Assembly: GCF_002086485.1 (NCBI RefSeq)
Contig: NZ_MVHF01000048.1
Coordinates: forward strand, 1 to 62,615
Direction: 5' to 3'
DNA length: 62,615 nt
DNA from: Mycobacterium aquaticum
Lineage (GTDB): Bacteria > Actinomycetota > Actinomycetes > Mycobacteriales > Mycobacteriaceae
Within the stretch, counting starts at the first letter, position 1. Every line of letters begins with the position of its first letter. Under the pieces are notes generated by a model, which worked only from the letters and a program-made list of their open reading frames with translations, did not search any database and was not told the origin of the DNA. The translations under genes and the position numbers were made by a program. This document shows positions 16,313 to 24,975 of this stretch, piece by piece.

Positions 16313-17557
16313 GTGGCCTCATCCTCGGCCGGGTTGCGGGGCGGCTTGGAACAGCGGTTCAGGCATTGGCGCTATGACCCGCCGTACAAGACGACTTTCT
16401 TCATCTTCGCCACGGCCATTGTGGTGATCCTGGCACTGACGTGGATGCAGTTTCGCGGCGCATTCGAGCCGAAGACGCAGCTGACGGTGATGTCCGGCCG
16501 GGCCGGATTGTCGATGGACCCGGGTTCGAAAGTCACCTACAACGGTGTGCCGATCGGCCGACTGGCCTCGGTCGATGTGGTGGACGTCGGGGATAGCCCC
16601 GAAGCGAGATTGCTGCTGGACGTCGATCCGAAATACCTGCATCTCATTCCGGAGAATGTGCACGCCGAATTGCGGGCCACCACGGTGTTCGGCAACAAGT
16701 ACATCTCGTTCGTCTCGCCGGACCACCCGTCGACGCAGCGATTGTCGGCCGACACCCCGATTCAGGCCCAAGGTGTGACCACGGAGTTCAACACGCTGTT
16801 CGAGACCATCACCGCGATCTCCGAACAAGTCGACCCGATCAAGCTCAACGAGACCCTCACCGCCACCGCCCAGGCCCTCGACGGCCTCGGCGACAAGTTC
16901 GGGCAGTCGATCGTCAACGGCAACGTGATCCTGGCCGACCTGAACCCCCGCATGCCCCAGATCCGCCACGACATCACGGCCCTGGCCGACCTCGCCGACA
17001 TCTACGCCACCGCCTCACCCGATCTGTGGAACGGCCTGACCAACGCCGTCACCACCGCGCACACCCTCAACGATCAACGCGGCAACCTCGACCAGGCCCT
17101 CGTCGCCGCGGTCGGCTTCGGCAACACCGGTGGTGACATCTTCGAACGCGGCGGCCCCTACCTGGTCCGCGGCGCCCAAGACCTACTGCCGGTCAGCGCG
17201 ATGTTCGACCGAAACAGTCCTGCGCTGTACTGCATGATCCACAACTACTACGAGGCCGCGCCCGCGTTCGCGCAGCAGACCCGCAACGGTTACTCGTTCC
17301 TGTTGCACGACTCGCTGGTGGGGGCGGGCAACGCATACGTGTACCCGGACAACCTGCCGCGGGTAAACGCAAAGGGCGGCCCCGAGGGACGGCCCGGCTG
17401 CTGGCAGCCCATCACCCGCGACTTGTGGCCCGCGCCGTACCTGGTGTTCGACACCGGCGCATCGATCGCGCCGTACAACCACTTCGAGCTCGGCCAACCG
17501 TTGACATCGGAGTACGTCTGGGGGCGCCAGATCGGCGAGCACACCATCAATCCGTGA
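16313..17557 (+). CDS. Orphan Mce-family cell-envelope protein
   Basis: A 414-residue Mce protein. A cytoplasmic stretch leads to one membrane helix (TTFFIFATAIVVILALTW, about 27-44), then the MlaD/MCE beta domain (about 50-130, with GSKVTYNGVPIGRL). A long helical region and a C-terminal globular part (NSPALYCMIHNY) follow, as in MceA-type subunits. Mce proteins form tubes that carry lipids across the envelope, normally from operons yrbEAB-mceABCDEF. Here the gene stands alone, so it probably joins subunits encoded elsewhere. GTG 16313 follows GGAGG. Its 3' end overlaps the convergent DMT gene by 11 nt. Confidence 0.85.
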   Translation: MASSSAGLRGGLEQRFRHWRYDPPYKTTFFIFATAIVVILALTWMQFRGAFEPKTQLTVMSGRAGLSMDPGSKVTYNGVPIGRLASVDVVDVGDSPEARLLLDVDPKYLHLIPENVHAELRATTVFGNKYISFVSPDHPSTQRLSADTPIQAQGVTTEFNTLFETITAISEQVDPIKLNETLTATAQALDGLGDKFGQSIVNGNVILADLNPRMPQIRHDITALADLADIYATASPDLWNGLTNAVTTAHTLNDQRGNLDQALVAAVGFGNTGGDIFERGGPYLVRGAQDLLPVSAMFDRNSPALYCMIHNYYEAAPAFAQQTRNGYSFLLHDSLVGAGNAYVYPDNLPRVNAKGGPEGRPGCWQPITRDLWPAPYLVFDTGASIAPYNHFELGQPLTSEYVWGRQIGEHTINP

Positions 17558-18455
17558 CGGTGCTCACCGACCGCCGGCCCACCTGGGCTTCGAGCTTCTC
17601 CTCGTAGGCGCCCTCGTCGCGGCCCAGCGCGATGGTCGCCGCGGCCATCGCGCAGATGGCCAGTGACAGCGCGATCGGCTCCAGCCCGGTTATCGACATG
17701 TGCTCGCCGAGCACGATCGAACCGAGCACCACCGCCACAACGGGTTCGAGCACCAGCATGGTCGGCACCGAGGTCTGCAGGGACCCGGCATGAAAGGCCG
17801 ACTGCTGCAACAGTGTCGCCACCACGCCGAGCATCAGCACCAGGTAGAGGGCAGGTGTGGTGAACACCGCCAGCACGCTGCCCTCGGCGACCAGATGCAT
17901 GACGATCTTGGTGAGCACGGCGACCACACCGAACATCACGCCGACCGCGACGGCCAGCAGCACGGCGCGACGCCAATTGGTGCTGCGTGTCGCAGCCAGG
18001 ACGAAGAGGGTCACCCCGGCGGCACATACCACCGCGACGATCAGCGTGGTGGATACGGGCACCTGGTACGAGCCGGTGCTCGCCCTGGCGAGAACGACGA
18101 AAACCGTCAACGCGGCCGTCAGCAACAGGGCCCACAGCCATTCGGCACGGCTGACCCGGCGTCCCGCCAGCCGGGCGCTCAGTGGCAGGGCGAACAACAG
18201 CGCCGACACCAGGACCGGCTGCACCAACAGCAACGATCCGAAGCCGAGAGCCAGCGCTTGAAACGCGTATCCGGCTACTGCGGACGCAGTGCCGAGCCAC
18301 CACAGCCTGCGGCGCAGCAAGGTGCGCAGCATGACGGTGCTGACACCCTTTTCGGCCGGGACATCCATGGTGGCGCGTTGCCGGACCACGATGCCGACCG
18401 CCGCGAAAACCGCTGCGCACAACGCGAACAGCACCGCCAGACCGTTGCCGAGCAA
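17547..18455 (-). CDS. DMT-superfamily (EamA-like) membrane transporter
   Basis: 302 residues with about ten hydrophobic helices arranged as two repeats, the pattern of EamA/drug-metabolite transporters. The C-terminus is short and charged (LGRDEGAYEEKLEAQVGR) and should be cytoplasmic. Start is a TTG at 18455, the only good initiator that keeps the first helix complete. Direction and substrate are unknown. The 3' end overlaps the orphan mce gene. Confidence 0.78.
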   Translation of the reverse strand: MLGNGLAVLFALCAAVFAAVGIVVRQRATMDVPAEKGVSTVMLRTLLRRRLWWLGTASAVAGYAFQALALGFGSLLLVQPVLVSALLFALPLSARLAGRRVSRAEWLWALLLTAALTVFVVLARASTGSYQVPVSTTLIVAVVCAAGVTLFVLAATRSTNWRRAVLLAVAVGVMFGVVAVLTKIVMHLVAEGSVLAVFTTPALYLVLMLGVVATLLQQSAFHAGSLQTSVPTMLVLEPVVAVVLGSIVLGEHMSITGLEPIALSLAICAMAAATIALGRDEGAYEEKLEAQVGRRSVSTVTD

Positions 18456-18544
18456 GCCTCGTCAACCCCTTTCGGGCCGGTCGGCCCCTGAACGCCAGTC
18501 ACCTTCAACCGTAGAGTGCCTGACGCCCTCGCGCCGGTCCGGGT

Positions 18545-18877
18545 CTATCCGACTTCCAGATGTTGCTGCTCAGGCTTCTGCGGTGACGCAGCGTCTGGCG
18601 CAGGATCCGGTTCGGGCGCGGCCGCGGGCTCCGGCTTGGCCTCAAGCCGGGTCTCGGGGGCGATCTTGTCGTTCACCGTGGCGACCGCGGAGTCGACGCG
18701 GTTCACCGCGTTGTCGCACATGTCGCGAACCCGGCCACTGGCCGTCTCCACGTCGTCGGCGGCGCTGCGCAGGTAGGCCCTGACGTTGATCCGCAGCCGC
18801 TCGCCGGCATTGCGGGCGCGACGCCGCAAGCGATCGTCGACCTCGACGGTGACGTATGGCAACAGCCGAAATCTCAT
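18545..18877 (-). CDS. Small hypothetical protein with acidic, proline-rich tail
   Basis: About 110 residues from ATG 18877, which follows GGGAGCGG at a normal distance. The first 70 residues are amphipathic and basic (VEVDDRLRRRARNAGERLRINVRAYLRSAADDVE). The last 40 are low-complexity Ala/Pro/Glu (EPAAAPEPDPAPDAA). No known domain is evident. An upstream in-frame start at 18892 is possible. It precedes the DMT transporter in the same direction with a gap of about 90 nt. Confidence 0.5.
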   Translation of the reverse strand: MRFRLLPYVTVEVDDRLRRRARNAGERLRINVRAYLRSAADDVETASGRVRDMCDNAVNRVDSAVATVNDKIAPETRLEAKPEPAAAPEPDPAPDAASPQKPEQQHLEVG

Positions 18878-19138
18878 CTGCCCCGCTCCCATCGCCGGAA
18901 TGTCATAGCTCACAGTAGCGCCGTAATGCCAGGCTGGGGAGCCGGACGTGACCGGTGCCGCAGCCCGCACTCGGTGCTGTGCGCGTCACATCTCGAGTAC
19001 CCATCGGGCACCCGCTACGCACGTGGCACGGCGTGTCGGGGTTCTTGGCTCAACCGAGTTACTGCGGATGCGGTTTCGTGATCCGGCGGCCGTAGCGTTC
19101 GGGACCCGTACGGTTCCGCCCGCCACCAGGAGTTGACG

Positions 19139-20578
19139 ATGTCGGTAAGCCGATGGCTTGCAGCGCTCCTGGCTGGGGTGCTGGTCACAGCACTGACGTC
19201 CCCGCCGGCCAGCGCCGCCAGCCAGTACGGTCCGCAGTTGCCGGACAATCCCTACGACGGTCCGACGGGCACCGCGTCCATGCACGGCGACAGCGGCGCC
19301 TCCGACACCACGCCGCTACCCGGCCCCGGCACCCGCCGGGTCCTGGCCCAGCCCATCGGCCTGGCCGCGGCCTGCCCGACGATTCTGATCGGTGCCGACG
19401 GTTTGCCCGTGGCACTGTGCACCCAGATCCTCGGCCGTACACCACGCGTGTACCTGTTGGACAAGGCATCCGGCACACCTCTGACCAGCATGGCCGTGGC
19501 AGCGGGCAGCCTCCTGGGCGGCGTCTACGCCTATCTGGACCACAACGACCGCCTCGTGCTCGTCGACGGCGACGGCAACCTTCTCCGGATCGCCCACATC
19601 CGCAACAAGCTGGGGTTGTGGAGCCTTTCCATCGTCGAGTCGACGCCGCTGGGCGCCGGACTGCCGTCCGGCGACTCCGTCACGAGCATCGCGCCCGCCT
19701 ACAACGGCAAGGTCTGGTACGCCACGGCAGGCGGCACGATCGGGATCGTCGACACTCTCTCTCGCAAAGTCACGTCAGTCGCGCTGCCGGGCGGCGAGCG
19801 GGTCGCCAACAGCATCGCGACCGCGCCCCAGGGCACCGCAGTGGTCACCACGCATGCGCTGTATCTGCTGACCGAGGATGCGACGGGTAACCCCGTGGTG
19901 AAGTACCGGGTCGGCTACGACCGGGGTTCAGCCCGCAAGCCGGGGCAATTGAGCTGGGGCAGCGGCTCGACGCCCACGTTCTTCGGCCCGGTGACCGGCG
20001 GCGAATATTTGACGCTGATCGACAACGCCGACAACCAAGTTCATCTGCTGGTGGTGAGCACGGCGTCGGGTGCGGTGCTGTGCACCACCCCGGTGCTCAC
20101 GGCGGGCGGAGCGGGCTCGGAGAACTCGCCGATCGGCGCCGGACGCACGGTGATCGCGGCCAGCACCTACGGCTATCCGTATCCCGCCGTGCCGGGCGAT
20201 GCCGGTCCCGCCGTGCCCGCCACAGCCCCGTTTGTCGGAGGTATGACGCGCGTCGACGTCCGGCCCGACAACTCCGGTTGCGATGTGGCGTGGAACAACA
20301 CGGTGCGCTCGGCCGCCGTGCCGAAGCTCTCGGTGGCCGACGGCACGATCGTCACCGTCACGCGGCACAATCCGGTGAACGATCAGTTGGGCACCACACC
20401 CGCCGACAAGTTCTTCTACGCCGCGGTGGATCCCGGCACGGGAGACGTGCTGACCGAACAGTTCATCGGCGTCACGACCGCGTCGGATCCCATCCAGACC
20501 GCGGGCACAACCGCAGCGGGCGGGACGATCTACCAAGGCACCGTCACCGGTATTCAGCGCATCACGCCGCTGACTTGA
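19139..20578 (+). CDS. Secreted beta-propeller-like protein, unknown function
   Basis: 479 residues. A Sec signal peptide (RWLAALLAGVLVTALTSPPASA) should be cleaved after ASA near residue 26. The mature protein shows repeated short strands with Gly-Asp turns (YAYLDHNDRLVLVDGDGNLLRI, VWYATAGGTIGIVDTLSRKV), like PQQ/NHL-type propellers. The cysteine spacing suggests disulfides. AGGAG at about 19128 supports ATG 19139. The 3' end overlaps the convergent histidine-phosphatase gene by 17 nt. Function is not assignable beyond an exported binding or enzymatic propeller. Confidence 0.7.
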   Translation: MSVSRWLAALLAGVLVTALTSPPASAASQYGPQLPDNPYDGPTGTASMHGDSGASDTTPLPGPGTRRVLAQPIGLAAACPTILIGADGLPVALCTQILGRTPRVYLLDKASGTPLTSMAVAAGSLLGGVYAYLDHNDRLVLVDGDGNLLRIAHIRNKLGLWSLSIVESTPLGAGLPSGDSVTSIAPAYNGKVWYATAGGTIGIVDTLSRKVTSVALPGGERVANSIATAPQGTAVVTTHALYLLTEDATGNPVVKYRVGYDRGSARKPGQLSWGSGSTPTFFGPVTGGEYLTLIDNADNQVHLLVVSTASGAVLCTTPVLTAGGAGSENSPIGAGRTVIAASTYGYPYPAVPGDAGPAVPATAPFVGGMTRVDVRPDNSGCDVAWNNTVRSAAVPKLSVADGTIVTVTRHNPVNDQLGTTPADKFFYAAVDPGTGDVLTEQFIGVTTASDPIQTAGTTAAGGTIYQGTVTGIQRITPLT

Positions 20579-21284
20579 CGCCGTTCCAGTCGACCAGTCG
20601 CCAGCCGTTGGTCGGGTTACCGGCAACCACAACGTAATCCGTGTTGTTCAGCGGATGCGCGAGCAGCAGTCCCGGGTCCGAGTTGGTGACGTTCATCGCG
20701 ACCCACAGCATGATCGCGCCACCGTGCGAATAGACAACGGGTGAGACGTCACCGCTGTCGTAGATCTGCTGCACTGCATCGTCGAATCGCGCATCGAACT
20801 CGTCGCCGTCGATCGAACCGGGAATCCGCGCCGATCGGTCGCCGCGCAGCCACTGCTGCGGGGCCGCGAAGTAGGTGCCGACGGCGTCGGCTTCGGGTTG
20901 GCCTTCGTAGTTTCCGGCCTCGATCTCCCGTAGCCCGGGCAGTACGGTGACGGGCTCGTGCAGGGCGTCGGCCATCGGTTGGGCGGTCTGCTGGGTGCGG
21001 ATCATGGTCGAGGCGAAGATGCCGTCGTAGTGGTTGCCCGCCAGCCGCTGCGCACTGGCGACGGCTTGGGTGCGCCCGAGCTCGGTGAGCGGCGGGCCCG
21101 GGGTCGACGTGTCGATGAGCCCCGTTGCGTTGCCTTCGGATTGGGCGTGCCGGACGAACGTCATAGTGATGGTGCGATAGCCGCCCGCCGTCGCGATCGG
21201 GGTGACGACGACGCACCACCCGGCCAACACCGCGGTGACCACGACGCACATGAAACGTGCAGCTACGGAGCGAACCATCCACAT
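20562..21284 (-). CDS. Exported histidine-phosphatase (phosphoglycerate-mutase-like) protein
   Basis: About 240 residues. An N-terminal hydrophobic segment (FMCVVVTAVLAGWCVVVTPIATA) indicates export. It is followed by the branch-1 histidine phosphatase motif TFVRHAQSEGN, the RTQQTAQPMADAL region and the second catalytic His in VVYSHGGAIM. These enzymes dephosphorylate small metabolites or proteins via a phosphohistidine. ATG 21284 or ATG 21278 both fit; the frame extends to 21323 into the divergent gene's promoter. Substrate unknown. Confidence 0.8.
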   Translation of the reverse strand: MWMVRSVAARFMCVVVTAVLAGWCVVVTPIATAGGYRTITMTFVRHAQSEGNATGLIDTSTPGPPLTELGRTQAVASAQRLAGNHYDGIFASTMIRTQQTAQPMADALHEPVTVLPGLREIEAGNYEGQPEADAVGTYFAAPQQWLRGDRSARIPGSIDGDEFDARFDDAVQQIYDSGDVSPVVYSHGGAIMLWVAMNVTNSDPGLLLAHPLNNTDYVVVAGNPTNGWRLVDWNGVKSAA

Positions 21285-21295
21285 CCCATCGGGCG

Positions 21296-21308
21296 TAGTT
21301 TCATTAGC
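21296..21308 (+). promoter_or_regulatory. -10 box of a leaderless promoter (O-methyltransferase gene)
   Basis: TAGTTT at 21296-21301 ends 7 nt before ATG 21309; no ribosome-binding site is present. Confidence 0.5.
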
Positions 21309-21968
21309 ATGACTACCCTCCACGATGTCACAGTCGCCGCGGCCCTGGAGCGGATGTACGCCGCGTCCGACGAACAGTTCGCCAAACTGCGCGAGGGCAG
21401 AGGCGGTCGGTTCGCCGACCTCACCGGTGCGACCTCACAGGAACGCGCCGATGCCCTCAGCGACATCTACATGCCGGTGACGCCCGAAGCAGGCCGGCTG
21501 CTCTACTCCCTGGTGCGGGCCACCAAGCCGCGGATCGTCGTCGAGTTCGGCATGTCGTTCGGGCTGTCGGCACTGCATCTGGCTTCTGCGGTGCGCGACA
21601 ACGGTTTCGGCCGCGTCTTCACCACGGAACTCAGCGCGGCCAAGGTCGAGGCCGCCACCAAGACGTTCGCCGAGACGGGCCTGGATGACGTCATCACAGT
21701 GCTGGCCGGTGACGCGCTGGAAACCCTCAAGACCGTCGAGGGCGAGATCGGACTGGTTCTGCTCGACGGCTGGAAAGAGCTGTACCTTCCCGTCGTCAAA
21801 CTGCTTGAGCCACAGCTGGCGACGGGTGCGCTGCTGGTCGCGGACAACACGTCGATGGCCGACACCCAGCCGTACCTCGATTACGTCCGGGACAGCGACA
21901 ACGGTTACCTCAGCGTGAACTTCTCGGCCCGCGACAGCGACAGCATGGAAATCAGCTGCCGCGTATAG
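21309..21968 (+). CDS. SAM-dependent O-methyltransferase (family 3)
   Basis: 219 residues with the class I methyltransferase fold: SAM-binding motif I IVVEFGMSFGLSALHLA, then an acidic turn (VFTTELSAAKVEAA) and the catalytic-domain run VLLDGWKELYLPVVKLLEPQL. The family includes catechol- and caffeoyl-CoA-type O-methyltransferases, with a metal-binding Asp in LLDG. From memory, M. tuberculosis Rv0187 has the same size and motifs. The acceptor substrate is unknown. Confidence 0.8.
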   Translation: MTTLHDVTVAAALERMYAASDEQFAKLREGRGGRFADLTGATSQERADALSDIYMPVTPEAGRLLYSLVRATKPRIVVEFGMSFGLSALHLASAVRDNGFGRVFTTELSAAKVEAATKTFAETGLDDVITVLAGDALETLKTVEGEIGLVLLDGWKELYLPVVKLLEPQLATGALLVADNTSMADTQPYLDYVRDSDNGYLSVNFSARDSDSMEISCRV

Positions 21969-21992
21969 CGCAGTCGTCGCCCACGGCTCCGC

Positions 21993-22004
21993 TACGGTGC
22001 TGAA
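21993..22004 (+). promoter_or_regulatory. -10 box of a leaderless promoter (DUF2127 gene)
   Basis: TACGGT at 21993-21998 ends 6 nt before ATG 22005. Confidence 0.5.
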
Positions 22005-22766
22005 ATGGTGAATTTCGCGCTGCGGTCCTGCGGCCTGCGCGGCCACGCCACGTTCGCCCCCGACGAGCCCGAGCTGCGGGTGCGCCTCCGCGCAGACACA
22101 CCCGTCGGAGAGGCGTGGCGTTGTCTGCGGTGCGAGACGTTCGTCGTCGGCCCGCCGAAAGGTCGCGGGCCCGCCGACACCGCCCCGGAAGTCCCGCGGG
22201 GCCGGCTGCTACGCGACCGCACGATCATGCGCGCACTGGCCGTCGAACGTGCGATCCGCGCCGTGGTTTTCGTGGCGCTGGCAATCGGAGTGCTCAAGGT
22301 CCGCTCTACGCGGTCGCAGCTGCACGACGCGTTCCAGAAGGACATCCCGCTGATCCGTCCGCTTGCCGACCAAATCGGTTGGAACATGGACGATTCCAGA
22401 ATCATCCGGACCATCGATCACGCCTTCTCACTGTCGGCGACGACGCTCCTGTGGATCGCCGTCGGTTTGGCGCTCTACGCTCTGATCGAACTGATCGAAG
22501 CGGTCGGTCTGTGGCTCACGCAGCGCTGGGGTGAGTACTTCGCAGTGATCGCCACCAGCGTGTTCCTGCCGTTGGAGATCTACGAGCTCACCGAGAAGGT
22601 GACCGTGGTGCGGCTCGGCGCGTTCCTCATCAATGTTGCCGCGGTGATCTGGCTGCTGTGGAGCAAACGGCTGTTCGGGATCAACGGCGGCGGTGCGGCC
22701 TACCGGGCCGAGCATCACACCGAAAGCCTGCTCAGCGTCGAACGCGCCGGGCTCGCGTCGGGCTAG
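22005..22766 (+). CDS. DUF2127 membrane protein with N-terminal zinc-ribbon-like segment
   Basis: 253 residues. The N-terminus carries a Cys/His pair set (CGLRGH, then WRCLRCETF) that could bind a metal. The rest has about four hydrophobic segments (AIRAVVFVALAIGVL, TTLLWIAVGLALYALIELIEAVGLW, YFAVIATSVFLPLEIYEL, LINVAAVIWLLW) in the order typical of DUF2127. The function of the family is unknown. The stop overlaps the end of the convergent AraC gene by 4 nt. Confidence 0.75.
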   Translation: MVNFALRSCGLRGHATFAPDEPELRVRLRADTPVGEAWRCLRCETFVVGPPKGRGPADTAPEVPRGRLLRDRTIMRALAVERAIRAVVFVALAIGVLKVRSTRSQLHDAFQKDIPLIRPLADQIGWNMDDSRIIRTIDHAFSLSATTLLWIAVGLALYALIELIEAVGLWLTQRWGEYFAVIATSVFLPLEIYELTEKVTVVRLGAFLINVAAVIWLLWSKRLFGINGGGAAYRAEHHTESLLSVERAGLASG

Positions 22767-23599
22767 TGCTCGTCGCGTGCACGCGACCGGTAGGCCGACG
22801 GCGTTTCGCCGCAGAACTGATTGAAGGACCGGGTGAAAGAGCTGAGGCTGTCGAATCCGACGGCGGTCGCGGTGGCCTGTACCGACTGATCGGGCGCCGC
22901 CAACAGGGCCATCGCCCGTAGCATCCGGGCATGTAAAAGGTATGTCCGCCAAGAAATTCCGAGCGTCTCGGCGAAAAGTCTTCGCAATGTGCGTTCGGAG
23001 ACCGCGACCGCGCGGCTGACCTCCTCGGCCGTGACCGAGGCCAGATGTTCCTTGGTGTAGGCCAGTGCGGCCGCCACGATCGGGTGGTCAGAGGTCGGCA
23101 GGCTCAGTGGCGCCTCATGATCGAGCGCCTCGCCGACCAGATGCGCCAGGGTCGCGAAGAACGTGTCGGAGGTGTCGTCGCCGTGGACCCTGTCGATCGG
23201 CCACCGTAGCCCGTAGATCATCATCTCCCGGATCAGCGGTGAGACCGCGATGATGCGCGCGCGATCGCCCGGTTCCGCGATCAGCTGGGCGTCGAACATC
23301 ACGGCAATGGTCTTCACGTCGGGACTCATCACGGCCTGGTGCTCGAGACCGGCCGGGATCCACGCGGCCTGCTGCGGTGGCAGCAGATAGTGAGCGGCGT
23401 CGGTCTCCACTTCCACCACGCCGTGCAGGGCGTATTCGATCTGGTGCACCTCATGGGAGTGCCAGCCGGTGATCAGGCCTTCGCCCTGGTAGAGGTAGCT
23501 CCCGGCCAACGCCCGGCCGCCGCGGCGCAGCTCGATGACCGGCCTGGAGATCTTGGCCGATTCGGCTAAATCTCTGTCCGAAGGCGCAGAGACGGTCAC
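22763..23599 (-). CDS. AraC-family transcriptional regulator
   Basis: 278 residues. The N-terminal half is a cupin-like sensory domain (GWHSHEVHQIEYALHGVVEVE). The C-terminal 100 residues carry two HTH motifs (TAEEVSRAVAVSERTLRRLFAE and VQATATAVGFDSLSSFTRSFNQ) with the AraC ending TPSAYRSR. The start is taken as the GTG at 23599 preceded by CGGAGAAC; the frame stays open far upstream but overlaps the amidohydrolase. It is divergent from that gene, with 24 nt between starts, so it most likely controls it. Confidence 0.85.
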   Translation of the reverse strand: MTVSAPSDRDLAESAKISRPVIELRRGGRALAGSYLYQGEGLITGWHSHEVHQIEYALHGVVEVETDAAHYLLPPQQAAWIPAGLEHQAVMSPDVKTIAVMFDAQLIAEPGDRARIIAVSPLIREMMIYGLRWPIDRVHGDDTSDTFFATLAHLVGEALDHEAPLSLPTSDHPIVAAALAYTKEHLASVTAEEVSRAVAVSERTLRRLFAETLGISWRTYLLHARMLRAMALLAAPDQSVQATATAVGFDSLSSFTRSFNQFCGETPSAYRSRARDEH

Positions 23600-23623
23600 G
23601 TTCTCCGAGGGTACTAGTTGGAT

Positions 23624-24886
23624 ATGCAAACCGATGACCTGATCCTCGTGAGCATCGACGACCATGTCGTCGAACCGCCCGACATGTTCCTGCGCCACGT
23701 GCCTGCCAAGTACAAGGACGAGGCGCCCATCGTCGTGACCGACGACAAAGGCGTCGATCAATGGATGTATCAGGGCCGTCCGCAGGGCGTGAGCGGGCTC
23801 AACGCGGTGGTGTCCTGGCCTGCCGAGGAATGGGGCCGTGACCCGGCCGGCTTCGCCGAGATGCGCCCGGGTGTGTACGACGTGCACGAGCGCGTCCGCG
23901 ACATGAACCGCAACGGCATCCTGGCGTCGATGTGCTTCCCGACCTTCACGGGGTTCTCCGCACGTCACCTCAACATGCATCGCGAAGAGGCGACGCTGGT
24001 GATGGTTTCGGCCTACAACGACTGGCACATCGACGAGTGGGCCGGCTCCTACCCGGACCGCTTCATCCCGATCGCGATCCTGCCGACATGGAACCCAGAG
24101 GCCATGTGCGCCGAGATCCGCCGTGTCGCCGCCAAGGGGTGCCGTGCCGTCACCATGCCGGAACTGCCGCACCTGGAAGGACTTCCGAGCTACCACGACG
24201 ACGAATACTGGGGCCCGGTGTTCCGCACCCTGTCCGAGGAGAGCGTCGTGATGTGCCTGCACATCGGCACCGGCTTCGGGGCCATCAGCATGGCTCCCAA
24301 CGCGCCGATCGACAACCTGATCATCCTCGCCACCCAGGTCTCGGCGATGTGCGCCCAGGACCTGCTGTGGGGACCGGCCATGCGCAACTACCCCGACCTG
24401 AAGTTCGCGTTCTCCGAAGGCGGAATCGGTTGGATACCTTTCTATCTGGACCGCAGCGACAGGCACTACACCAACCAGAAGTGGCTACGCCGGGACTTCG
24501 GCGACAAGCTGCCGTCCGACGTGTTCCGCGAGCACTCCCTGGCCTGCTACGTGACCGACAAGACCTCGCTGAAACTGCGCCACGAGATCGGCATCGACAT
24601 CATCGCGTGGGAGTGCGATTACCCGCACTCGGATTGCTTCTGGCCCGACGCGCCCGAGCAGGTGCTGGCCGAGCTGAATGCCGCAGGCGCAAGCGATTCC
24701 GACATCAACAAGATCACCTGGGAGAACTCCTGCCGGTTCTTCGGCTGGGACCCGTTCGCCCGCACCCCGCGCGAGCAGGCCACGGTAAAGGCGTTGCGCG
24801 CCAAAGGTGCTGACGTCGACGTGTCCATCCGGCCGCGGGCCGAGTGGGCGCGGCTCTACGAGCAGAAGCAACTCGCCAAGGCCTGA
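23624..24886 (+). CDS. Amidohydrolase-family metal-dependent hydrolase (amidohydro_2)
   Basis: 420 residues of the ACMSD/gamma-resorcylate-decarboxylase-like amidohydrolase branch. Metal ligands are visible in the N-terminal SIDDHVVEPPDMF, in CLHIGTGFG and in the late ECDYPHSDCFWPD. In mycobacteria this group is numerous and poorly characterised; reactions include decarboxylation or hydrolysis of ring-derived acids. The divergent AraC gene suggests substrate-inducible expression. ATG 23624 is preferred; a TTG lies two codons upstream. Ends beside a long intergenic palindrome. Confidence 0.8.
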   Translation: MQTDDLILVSIDDHVVEPPDMFLRHVPAKYKDEAPIVVTDDKGVDQWMYQGRPQGVSGLNAVVSWPAEEWGRDPAGFAEMRPGVYDVHERVRDMNRNGILASMCFPTFTGFSARHLNMHREEATLVMVSAYNDWHIDEWAGSYPDRFIPIAILPTWNPEAMCAEIRRVAAKGCRAVTMPELPHLEGLPSYHDDEYWGPVFRTLSEESVVMCLHIGTGFGAISMAPNAPIDNLIILATQVSAMCAQDLLWGPAMRNYPDLKFAFSEGGIGWIPFYLDRSDRHYTNQKWLRRDFGDKLPSDVFREHSLACYVTDKTSLKLRHEIGIDIIAWECDYPHSDCFWPDAPEQVLAELNAAGASDSDINKITWENSCRFFGWDPFARTPREQATVKALRAKGADVDVSIRPRAEWARLYEQKQLAKA

Positions 24887-24890
24887 TCGC

Positions 24891-24967
24891 CTTCCCAGCG
24901 CGAGCAGTCACTGCGGTACCCAAAACGCGGCGTGTCGCGTACCCCAGTGTCTGCTCGCCGTGGGAAG
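24891..24967. repeat. REP-like intergenic palindrome between convergent genes
   Basis: Two 29-nt arms, 24891-24919 and 24939-24967, are inverted repeats with a few mismatches. The outer part is CTTCCCA, then GCGAGCAG and CACTG, then GGTAC, mirrored on the right. The 19-nt loop is GC-rich. It fills the gap between the amidohydrolase and irtB and could terminate transcription from both sides. The GCGAGCAG core resembles dispersed intergenic repeats of fast-growing mycobacteria (from memory). Confidence 0.75.
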
Positions 24968-24975
24968 CCGCGCGC

